64,000 nt of DNA from Akkermansia muciniphila (GTDB lineage Bacteria; Verrucomicrobiota; Verrucomicrobiia; Verrucomicrobiales; Akkermansiaceae), in assembly GCA_945883695.1 (NCBI GenBank), contig CAMCYK010000001.1:1-64000 (forward strand). The letters run 5' to 3'. Under the pieces are notes generated by a model that was given only the letters and a program-made list of their open reading frames with translations, was not told where the DNA came from and did no database searches. Both the position numbers and the translations under genes were made by a program. Each line of letters starts with the position of its first letter. The first letter of the stretch is position 1. This document shows positions 43,325 through 52,815 of this stretch, one piece after another.

Positions 43325-43459
43325 TCACAGTCCGAGTTCCTGGCGCAGGGACTCGAAGAGCGGATCGCGCGGGGAGGGGGTGACGGGTTTCTTTTGCGGT
43401 GGCTTCCGGGCGGAGCGGGAGGGCTTTTCCGCGGGGCGGCGGGGCGGGCGGGGATTCAT
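43325..43459 (-). CDS. Possible small basic protein
   Basis: A 44-residue frame from the ATG at 43459 gives a very basic, Pro-rich peptide (MNPRPPRRPAEKPSRSARKP) with a helical end (PLFESLRQELGL). The composition is plausible for a small basic protein, but such peptides also arise by chance in GC-rich DNA. It lies 82 bp upstream of xylB on the same strand. No family recognised. Confidence 0.4.
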   Translation of the reverse strand: MNPRPPRRPAEKPSRSARKPPQKKPVTPSPRDPLFESLRQELGL

Positions 43460-43921
43460 GGGGTCCGGGTGGTCGGGTTGGAAATGTCGGCTGGCAGAGG
43501 TCGGCGGATCGCCAGGAAGAGCAGGGGCCTCACCGGTGAAGCGGTGATGAAAGGAAAGTGAAATCGAAGGGCCATGAGAGCCGCCGGAGGCCCTCGGACT
43601 GCTGCGATGATTCGCAGCTTTCGATTGCAAGGGGAGGCCCGCCGCTCCTGTGGACGGAGGCGACCTGCCGGGATCGCCGCGTTGCGCCTGAACGGACGGC
43701 CTCACCCTTCATTCCGAGAGCTGCGAATCATCGCAGCAGTCCAAGAGCCGCCGGCGGGGAGTCGCCGCGGCCTGGAACGAATTTCGTGCCTCGCCCGGAT
43801 CACCCGGCGGGTGGGGGCGGGGCTGATGGCCGGGGGTGGAGGCGGCCCGCCGGGGTCGAGGGACGGTCGGAAAGCCCGCGGAAGACCCTTGCGTCGGCCG
43901 AGATCTCGACAAGGCTCGTGG
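43460..43921. other. Intergenic stretch holding MITE copy B, no gene seen
   Basis: The 462-bp gap contains MITE-like element copy B (about 43578-43755) and GC-rich spacer up to the CIA30-like start. The open frames crossing it are translations of the element and are not genes. Confidence 0.7.
43578..43755 (-). mobile_element. MITE-like element, copy B
   Basis: It carries the same perfect 24-bp terminal inverted repeats as copy A, at 43596-43619 and 43719-43742, and outer CCGCCGGAGG-like extensions on both sides. The interior is about 80% identical to the reverse complement of copy A at 31605-31778, so the two copies are in opposite orientation. Non-coding. Confidence 0.9.
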
Positions 43922-44512
43922 ATGACCGCCTCCTTCCGCTTCGCTATGATTCCGGGCGCCTTGGCCCTTGCCCTTTTCGGATTAGCCGCGGCGGCCGACG
44001 AGGTGGCGACGCGCCCGTCGGAGCTCCACCTGAAATTCGACGGCGATGCCGCGGAACCCGAGTGGACCGCGCAGAACGACAGCGTGATGGGGGGCGTGTC
44101 GAAAGGGGGGGCGGTGGTGCGCGACGGCGTGCTGGCATTCACCGGGTCGCTCTCGCTGGAGAACAACGGCGGCTTCGCCCAGGTGCGCATCCAGAATCTC
44201 GATCGTGATCTTGCGGGGAAGAAGGGGGTGAAACTGCGGGTCATGGGCGATGGCCGGAAGTATCAATTGCGTCTCGCGACCGATGCCCGCCACCGCGGAT
44301 CCCGCATTTCCTACAGCGTGGAGTTCCCGACCACGGCCGGCAGCTGGACGGAGGTCGAAGTGCGCTTCGCCGATTTGAAAGCGAGCCATCACGGCAACGC
44401 GTTGGACGGTCCACCGGTCAATCTCTCGCAAGTCGAGGAAATGAGCTTCCTGATCGGCGACAAGCGCGAGGGGCCGTTCGCGCTGAAGGTCGACTGGCTG
44501 AAGGTCGAGTGA
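43922..44512 (+). CDS. Secreted CIA30-like protein
   Basis: This 196-residue protein begins with a signal segment (MIPGALALALFGLAAAADEV, starting at a second in-frame ATG at 43946, which may be the real start). The mature part has a jelly-roll-like pattern: EWTAQNDSVMGGVSKGGAVV near residue 45, LENNGGFAQVRI, KYQLRLATD, and a C-terminal VNLSQVEEMSFLIGDKREGP with VDWLKVE. This matches the CIA30 (complex I intermediate-associated protein 30) domain, which in bacteria occurs in exported proteins of unknown, possibly carbohydrate-binding role. It lies between MITE copy B and the convergent creC. Confidence 0.8.
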   Translation: MTASFRFAMIPGALALALFGLAAAADEVATRPSELHLKFDGDAAEPEWTAQNDSVMGGVSKGGAVVRDGVLAFTGSLSLENNGGFAQVRIQNLDRDLAGKKGVKLRVMGDGRKYQLRLATDARHRGSRISYSVEFPTTAGSWTEVEVRFADLKASHHGNALDGPPVNLSQVEEMSFLIGDKREGPFALKVDWLKVE

Positions 44513-44536
44513 CGGGTGGCCGGGGGCGGTGTCACC

Positions 44537-44584
44537 CGCCAGCAGGCTGGCGGAGGGAGAGCGGCAGCAGGCTGCCGCAGTCCA
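44537..44584. repeat. Double-hairpin REP-like element, copy 2
   Basis: The same two palindromes as at 24374-24420 are followed by AGTCCA. It lies between the convergent ends of the CIA30-like gene and creC, a typical place for a bidirectional terminator or REP element. Confidence 0.88.
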
Positions 44585-44590
44585 CGAGTA

Positions 44591-46018
44591 CTACGCGAGG
44601 ACCGGCAAGCTCAGGCGGGCGACGGTGCCGCCCTCGGCGCGGGCTTCGAGGGCTACCGTGCCGCCGTGCAGCTCGGCGGCTTCCTTGACCAGGGTCAGGC
44701 CGAGGCCGGTGCCTTTGCGGCCGGAGCCGTGGTGCTTGAGCGAGTAGAAGCGCTCGAAGATCTTGTCGGTCGCGTAATCCGGAACGCCGGGGCCGCGGTC
44801 GGAGATCGAGATGACGCCGTCGGCCTGAAGTACGATGGCCACCGTGGATCCGGCGGGGGAGAAGTCGATCGCGTTCTCCAGCAGGTTGGTCACGGCGGAG
44901 CGGAGGATGAAGGCGTCGCCACGGACCGGGACGGGAGTTCCGGGTAGCGAAACCGCGAGGGTCACCTTCGCCAGGTCGGCGGGCGGGCGGGCCTGGTCGA
45001 TGGCGCGGGCGACGATCGGGCCGAGATCGACGGGGTCGGTCGCGTCGAGGCTGCTGCGGCCTTCCAGCGCGGAGAGTTCGAGCAGCCGGTTGAGCAGCCG
45101 TTCGGCGCGGCCGGACTCCGCGCGGATGTTTTCGAGGAAACGGTGGCGGTCGGCGGGCGGCATGTCCTCGCCGAGCAACTCGGCCGCACCGCGGATGGCG
45201 GCCAGCGGGCTTTTCATCTCGTGGGTCAGGGTTTGGACGTAGCGCTCGGCGTAGCGGCGGCCTTCCAGCGCCTCGCGCATCGATTCGAGCGCGCGGGCAA
45301 GGGTGTTGACCTCCTTGCCGGCCCCGAGTTTCGGCAGCGGCGGGCGCTTGCCGGACTCGATCTCGCGGGCGTATTCGGTGAGCCGGCCGACCGGCAGGTA
45401 TTGCCAGATGAACACCGCGGTCACCAGGAACAGGATGCCCGCGCCGACCAGCCCGGTGCCCCAGTAGATGCCGCGGCGGCGGGCGTCGAGGATCGGCAGC
45501 ACGTCGGCCTGCGGTTTGTAAACGGTCAGCACCCCGAAGGGATCGTCCGGCGGGCCGACCAGCGCGCCGACGTGGAGCACGGACGAAAGCGGGTTCTCCT
45601 CGTCGGTGCGGCTACTACGGGCACCGTACTGGCCGCGCAGGGTGTAATACACGTCACGCATCGCGGCGAGATTCCTGCCTTCCAACTTGCCGCCGGAATC
45701 GAAGATCACCGTGCCGCCCGCGTCGGTCAGATAGGTGCCGAGACCGACGTCGTGTTTCAGGTGCTTGTGGATGTCGGCCACGAACTTCCGCCGCGAGGCG
45801 CCTTCGAAACCGCGCCGGAAGCGCTCCTGGTCGAAACCGCCGGCCGCCAGGTCGGCCTCGACGAAGGCGGCGAGCAGCTGGGCGGCATCGACCATCGACT
45901 CCTCGGTCGCCTGATAGGTTTGCGGTTCGACGACCGACAGCTGCTGGCGGACCAGCAGGTAGATGCCGGCGCCGATGATCAGGGCGATGACGAGCAGGGT
46001 GACGCGGGTCAGGCGCAT
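44591..46018 (-). CDS. creC: Sensor histidine kinase CreC-like
   Basis: The start at 46018 (MRLTRVTLL) gives 475 residues. It has an N-terminal membrane helix (VIALIIGAGIYLLV) and a periplasmic sensor domain (about residues 30-185, YQATEESMVDAAQLLAAF near its start). A second helix (GTGLVGAGILFLVTAVFIW), HAMP, and a HisKA domain with His266 in LTHEMKSPLAAI follow. HATPase_c shows NLLENAIDFSP, DRGPGVP and GTGLGLTLVKE. The domain order and QVQ/THEMKSP details match the CreC family. The response-regulator gene creB, normally just upstream, is absent; a decayed PATR gene reads into creC without an intervening stop. Regulation of creC may therefore be altered. Confidence 0.87.
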   Translation of the reverse strand: MRLTRVTLLVIALIIGAGIYLLVRQQLSVVEPQTYQATEESMVDAAQLLAAFVEADLAAGGFDQERFRRGFEGASRRKFVADIHKHLKHDVGLGTYLTDAGGTVIFDSGGKLEGRNLAAMRDVYYTLRGQYGARSSRTDEENPLSSVLHVGALVGPPDDPFGVLTVYKPQADVLPILDARRRGIYWGTGLVGAGILFLVTAVFIWQYLPVGRLTEYAREIESGKRPPLPKLGAGKEVNTLARALESMREALEGRRYAERYVQTLTHEMKSPLAAIRGAAELLGEDMPPADRHRFLENIRAESGRAERLLNRLLELSALEGRSSLDATDPVDLGPIVARAIDQARPPADLAKVTLAVSLPGTPVPVRGDAFILRSAVTNLLENAIDFSPAGSTVAIVLQADGVISISDRGPGVPDYATDKIFERFYSLKHHGSGRKGTGLGLTLVKEAAELHGGTVALEARAEGGTVARLSLPVLA

Positions 46019-46021
46019 GGG

Positions 46022-46077
46022 GAAGAGACTCAAGACGAGAAGCGGCAAGACGCAAGACTTGAGGAGAGACGCAAAAG
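46022..46077. repeat. CAAGA-type heptamer array at creC junction
   Basis: Degenerate 7-mers on the plus strand (GAAGAGA, CTCAAGA, then GGCAAGA, CGCAAGA and others) share the GCAAGA core with the xylB upstream array at 43254-43281. It forms the exact junction between the truncated PATR gene and creC and was probably the deletion or insertion point. Confidence 0.78.
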
Positions 46078-46406
46078 GCCCGCCGGCGATCGCGTTGATC
46101 TGGGCGTCGGTCAGGTTGGCGGGACCGGCGATGCCGCCGAAGCCGGCTCCGGCCGCGACGGTGATTCTCGTCAAGTCGGCCGGGATGGCATTGAGGTCCT
46201 CGATCGCCAGCCTGCCGGCGGTGACCGTGGTCGTGCCGGCGTAGGTATTGGTCCCGCTGAGGAACAGGAAGCCGTCCCCGAGTTTCTCGAGGCTGCTGGC
46301 TCCGATGATGTTGCCGGAGTAGGCGAGATCGACCGCCGCGGTTCCGTCGCCGACATGGACGCGGGTCGGGGAGCCGAGGGTCGCCTTGGCGGCGATGACG
46401 GCGGTG

Positions 46407-46426
46407 CCCGGGTGCGCCCGGGTGCG
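46407..46426. repeat. 10-bp perfect tandem duplication in PATR pseudogene
   Basis: CCCGGGTGCG occurs twice in direct succession at 46407-46416 and 46417-46426. Ten bases shift the reading frame by one. With one copy, the minus strand reads LAHPGTAVIAAK continuously across the site. Confidence 0.95.
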
Positions 46427-48663
46427 CCAGGGTGGTGATGGTGGGATCGAGGCCGCCGGAGAAGCGCAGGTCCAGCCCGTCGCCGCCGTTGGAAAGCGCG
46501 AGGGACACGGTGCCGCCGGTCATGGTGAGGGAGTTCAGGTGGTTGTATTCCGACGGATTCCACAACCCGCCGATGTCGCCGCCGGTGAGGGTGTAGTTTT
46601 GCGCGACGGAGTTGTTGAAGGTCATCGAACCCGGCGCGGGGTTGCCGACGACGGTGACGGTGCCGCCGAAGAGTCCGCCCGAGGTGGCGATGACGCTGTC
46701 GTTGAAGGTCACCCTGTCGCCGTTGGCGAAGAAGGTGTCGGTGCTGCTCCAGTTGGCCTCCGGGCCGCCGATCTGCCAGTTGTTGACCGCCACCGACCCG
46801 CCCACCGTGATTCCGGCGGGAATTCCGAGGCCGCCGGCGGCGACGGTGAGGGTGCCGGTGTAACCGCTCGCGCTGCCGCCGAGGATGAGGATGCCCGCGC
46901 CGCTCTTGGTCAGGGGCGCGGCCCCGCCGAGGGTGACGGCCAGGGTCGCGTTGGTGGCGGCCCGGAGGGTGCTGGCGCTGCTGACCCGCAAGGGACCGGT
47001 GCCCGGGGTGCCGGGGCCCGCGAGTACGACGGTGCCGCCGTCGAGCGTCACCGTGCCGGCGAGGGTGCTGGCGGACTCGAGGGTGAGGGTGCCCGCCGTG
47101 GATTTGGTGAAATTGCCGGAGCCGGTGAGCAGTCCGCCGATGGCTCCGCGGCCAAGGTTCAGGGTCGAGCCGCCCCGCACCTCGACCTTGGTTCCGGCGG
47201 GAGCCGACAGGGCGGCGAGGTTGACCGTTTGGGCGGCGTCGGGGCCGGTCACGACCAGCGACTTGCCATCGAACAGGCTGATGATCTCGTTGTAGGTGCC
47301 CGCGTTGAGGGTCACGGCGGCGCCGAGGTTGGCCGCGACCAGACCGGCCTGGATGGTGGCGAAGGCGTTGGTGCCGTAAGTGGCGGCCTGGTTGCCGGCG
47401 GTTCCGGCATCCGCGTCGGCAATCGGGGTGCCCGGGGCGAGCGCCGACCAGTCGTCGTCGACATAGACCGGCGCGTCGTCATCGACGATCGAGACCGCGA
47501 CGGTCGCCGAGGAAGCGTTCCCCCCGGGAATGTTGATGGTGAAGCCGGACGAATCGACCGCGGGGGCACCGCCGGGATTGAAGGCCCCGTTCGGATTGTA
47601 GGTGAAGTCCCCGTTCGCGTTGAGGGTCAGCAAGGCTCCCGAGGGCAAGGCGAGGGCCTGCCCGACGCTGGCCGGGTTGCCATTCACGGCGGTCACGACG
47701 GCGGGCGCGCCGCTGTAGGCGGCCTGTAGTCCCGCGACGCGGAGCTCCATCAACGTGAAGTTTTGGTGGCCTCGGGGGTGGCGTCCGAGTCGTTCCCGGT
47801 GACCCGGATCTTGGCTACGGTGGAACCGTCCGGGACGATGCCGTTGCTGGACACCCGGAGGTGCGGCGTCGCGCCGTCCGGAATTGCCAGTCCGATTGCC
47901 TGGCCGAGCACGTTGCCGCCGGCGTCGAGAAAGGCGACCTCCACGTGGTTGTCGCGGTCCTGGTTGGAGTTGCGGCCGTAGAGGTCCACCGCGAGCTGGT
48001 TGGACGGCCCGTCCAGGACCGGCGGGCTGAGATCGTAGATCAGGACGGCGGGGCCGTTGCCGCTGGCGTTGTGGAAGCCGGTGCCGGTACCGAAGGCCAG
48101 GTTCGGCAGCGGACTGGCGGGGCTGAGGGGATTGTAGGCGAAGCCGTCGTCGAGGGTGCCCTCAAGCGTGCCCCCGTAGCCGTTGGCACCGAGGATCAGC
48201 GAGGGCGGGCTGAGCAGCGGGACGTTGCCCGGGGCGACGCCCGACCTGTAGGCCACGTTGTCCACCATCCCGAAACCCCAGCCGCCATGATAGTAGTCGA
48301 TCCAGTCGATCACGAAAAGCTCGCCCGGATAAGTCGTGTTGATGGTCTTGAGCTGGGCGATGCTCCACCCCGTGTTCTCCCGGAGTTGAAGAATCCGCCG
48401 GTGCCGCGGCCGCCGTCGTTGGCGCCGGCGCTGGAGAATACCACGCCGCTTGGTCCGGAGACGCCGAGGGTGTCGATCCATCCGTCGAGCGAGGCCCCGT
48501 CGTTGCCGACAAGATCGAAATCGTAAGCCTGGATCGTCGGCGGCTGGGCGAGCACGTTGCCGGTCGCGGCGGGACCGGTTTCGCTGACGGTGACGTTCCG
48601 GTTGGAGGCAAGCGGAACCTGGGCGGCGAGCGTGCCCGTGAGGGCTGCTCCCGCCAGAAGCAT

Positions 48664-48967
48664 CAATGGATTTTCATAATGGTTTTTTATCGAATCCGGC
48701 GCTCTTGGGCGGAGCGGCACCGCACCGATGGCCCTCAGGGCATCGACGATACAATTCCCAACTTACTCGTTCCGGATCTGAGGTGGCAAGTCGGCAATCG
48801 ACCGTCGGATTCTTCCAGCAGCCGGGGTTTCACCGGGGTTCGTCACCCGCGGCTTGCCAGGCCCGGAAGAAGTCCCGATCACTCCGGCCCGCACCCGACG
48901 CCGGATCCGATTCACCTCAGCTCCTGCTTGACCGCCGGTCTTTTATCCGTTCATCTGAACAAGTTCC
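48664..48967. other. Divergent intergenic region, no gene seen
   Basis: This 304-bp spacer lies between the decayed PATR gene and recQ and should hold both promoters. Just upstream of the PATR start, a second ATG frame (ATGAAAATCCATT) would restore a typical MKIH signal-peptide start if one base were added, hinting at one more small lesion. No repeat or RNA gene was recognised. Confidence 0.5.
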
Positions 48968-51079
<2,112 letters not shown>

Positions 51080-51186
51080 GATTTCCCCGGGCGTTGCCGG
51101 TCGTGCGCGGTTCGCACGTCGAGCGCCGGCGCGGGCGCGGCTCCCCTCGCCATGCCGGACCGGGAATATTCCGTTGCGGGGCAAGC

Positions 51187-52794
51187 TCAGCGCGGTCGGG
51201 CACAAGCCCGACGTTGCGGCGAGCGCCGGGCCAACAGCAGGCAGGACATCCCGGCCAGCAGCAACGAGGAAGGCTCGGGGATCACCGAGATCGATCCGTC
51301 GGCGAGGAAACTCGAGGTGCTCCAGCTCAACCCGGCTGACAGGGCCGGCAGATCGAAGTCCGGGTTTCCGGAGACCGTGTAGCCGGCGGTCCAGTCGAAG
51401 ACGTCGAAGGCGTCGCCCAAGGCCGGCGCGAACCCGTCCAGCAGGGCGACCTTCAAGGTGCCATCGAAGGCGATCTGTCCGCCGGCCCCGAACAGGGAGA
51501 CCAGATCCATGCTCGAAGGATTGGCGATCTGGGCAAGATACACCGAGCCGAAATCTTGCGTGAACGAACCACCGAGGCTGAAGCTGCCGGTCAGGTTGCC
51601 CGGGGAGATCGCGGCCCCATCCCGGATTCGGAGCGACCCCGCCAGCGAGCCGGTGCCGGAGAGGGTGCCTCCCTGCACATCGGTGAGTCCGGAGTGGGTG
51701 CTCACGCCATCGAGCCTCAGGGTTCCGCCGCCGGTCTTGGTCACGGCGAGCGATCCACCGCCATCGGAGAACGATCCGCCGAAGTTCCCGCCGGAGACGG
51801 TGAGATCCGAGGTGGCGGCGGCACCGGCGGCGCTGGTGAGGCGGACGGTGCGGCTGCCGGACGCGCCGTCAAGGGTGATGCCGCCGGTGTGGCCGGAGTT
51901 GTCGTCGCTCAGGGTGATGCGGTGGTTCGGGTTCGCGCTGGTGTTGCGGATCGCGAGCGCGCCGGTGCCGCTGATCGGCGCGCTGATCGTGTGGTCGACC
52001 GCGGTGGTGCCGGTTCCCTGCGAGTAGAGGATCGTGCTGCCCGACTGGGCGGTGATGGTGCCGGCGATGTTCACGGGATGGGTCGCGCCGCTGACCTGCC
52101 AGGACCCGCCGTTGAGCTGGATGTTGCCGTTCCAGGTGAAGGAATTGGCGAGGGAACTGCCGCGCGAGGTGATCCATGTGGCACCGTTGTCCACCCGGAC
52201 GGTGAAGCTGGCGGGCACCGTCGCGGCTCCCGAGGCGCTGCGGTATTCCGTGGTGCCGTCTCGCAACCACAGCGAACCGTTCGAAATGCTGGTCGACCCC
52301 GAGCCCACGGTGAGGTTCACACGGCCGGCGCCCGTGCGGCTCACGGTGCAGCCGCCGAGGTCCATCGTCGCAGGAATGGTGAAGGAGATCGCGTCCTTGG
52401 CGGTGCCTGCCGCGGCGTTCCAGGTCTGGTTTGCGGAAGCCGCGAAATTGCTGGCGATCGTCAGCGCGCCGGCACCGGTCGACTGATGGAGGATGCCACC
52501 CGAGCCGACCGTCAACACCGCTCCGGCGGTATTGCCGAAGGTCACCCCCACGCCGAGCGAGGCGTCCGCGCGGATGCCGCCCCAGCTCAGCGACGAGCCG
52601 ATCGCCGGCTTGGGTGCCGTGGTGAGGGTGGCATCGAAGACCGCGATGTCGTCCGATCCGGGGACGACTTCACCGACCCAGCTGTCCTCCAGATTGTAGA
52701 CGAAACCGTTGTCCGCCTTGAAGATGTCGGCGGCGCGGAGAGGCATTGCGGCCAGGGCGATTCCTCCGCCCAGGATGATGGCATTCGGATGCAT
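51187..52794 (-). CDS. PATR surface protein with PEP-CTERM sorting signal
   Basis: This 535-residue protein has a signal peptide (IILGGGIALAAMPLRA, ending near residue 21). Several PATR units follow (LTKTGGGTLRLDGVSTHSGL with TDVQGGTLSG near residue 390). The C-terminal end VIPEPSSLLLAGMSCLLLAR plus a basic tail is a PEP-CTERM motif. An exosortase would recognise PEP, cleave and attach the protein to the cell surface; no exosortase is present in the window. The tail after the helix is longer than usual (about 12 residues). It lies 21 bp downstream of the frame-disrupted PATR gene on the same strand, so the two are probably co-transcribed. Confidence 0.88.
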   Translation of the reverse strand: MHPNAIILGGGIALAAMPLRAADIFKADNGFVYNLEDSWVGEVVPGSDDIAVFDATLTTAPKPAIGSSLSWGGIRADASLGVGVTFGNTAGAVLTVGSGGILHQSTGAGALTIASNFAASANQTWNAAAGTAKDAISFTIPATMDLGGCTVSRTGAGRVNLTVGSGSTSISNGSLWLRDGTTEYRSASGAATVPASFTVRVDNGATWITSRGSSLANSFTWNGNIQLNGGSWQVSGATHPVNIAGTITAQSGSTILYSQGTGTTAVDHTISAPISGTGALAIRNTSANPNHRITLSDDNSGHTGGITLDGASGSRTVRLTSAAGAAATSDLTVSGGNFGGSFSDGGGSLAVTKTGGGTLRLDGVSTHSGLTDVQGGTLSGTGSLAGSLRIRDGAAISPGNLTGSFSLGGSFTQDFGSVYLAQIANPSSMDLVSLFGAGGQIAFDGTLKVALLDGFAPALGDAFDVFDWTAGYTVSGNPDFDLPALSAGLSWSTSSFLADGSISVIPEPSSLLLAGMSCLLLARRSPQRRACARPR

Positions 52795-52815
52795 GGAGTC
52801 GTGTTTCGGATAGGA

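Larger units (their letters stand above)
46019..48663 (-). pseudogene. Decayed PATR/beta-helix surface protein gene
   Basis: One ancestral gene of about 880 codons can be rebuilt across three frames. Part 1 is 48663-48388: signal-like MLLAGAALTGTLAA, then ending in GGFFNS. A missing C in TCCCGGG at about 48388 shifts to part 2 (RENTGWSIAQL to EATK). A missing A in a poly-A run at about 47766 shifts to part 3 (FTLMELRVAGLQ, beta-helix FATIQAGLVAA, PATR repeats). A 10-bp tandem duplication at 46407-46426 shifts again to GTAVIAAKATLG and TNTYAGTTTVTAG. The reading then runs without a stop through a heptamer array into creC at 46018. The last repeats and C-terminal module are missing. Three changes in one gene, none in neighbours, argue for true decay rather than sequence error. 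Confidence 0.85.

Noticed and set aside
46386..47729. Plus-strand frame opposite the decayed PATR gene
   Set aside because: Glycine/arginine-rich antisense; only the minus strand shows PATR and beta-helix motifs.
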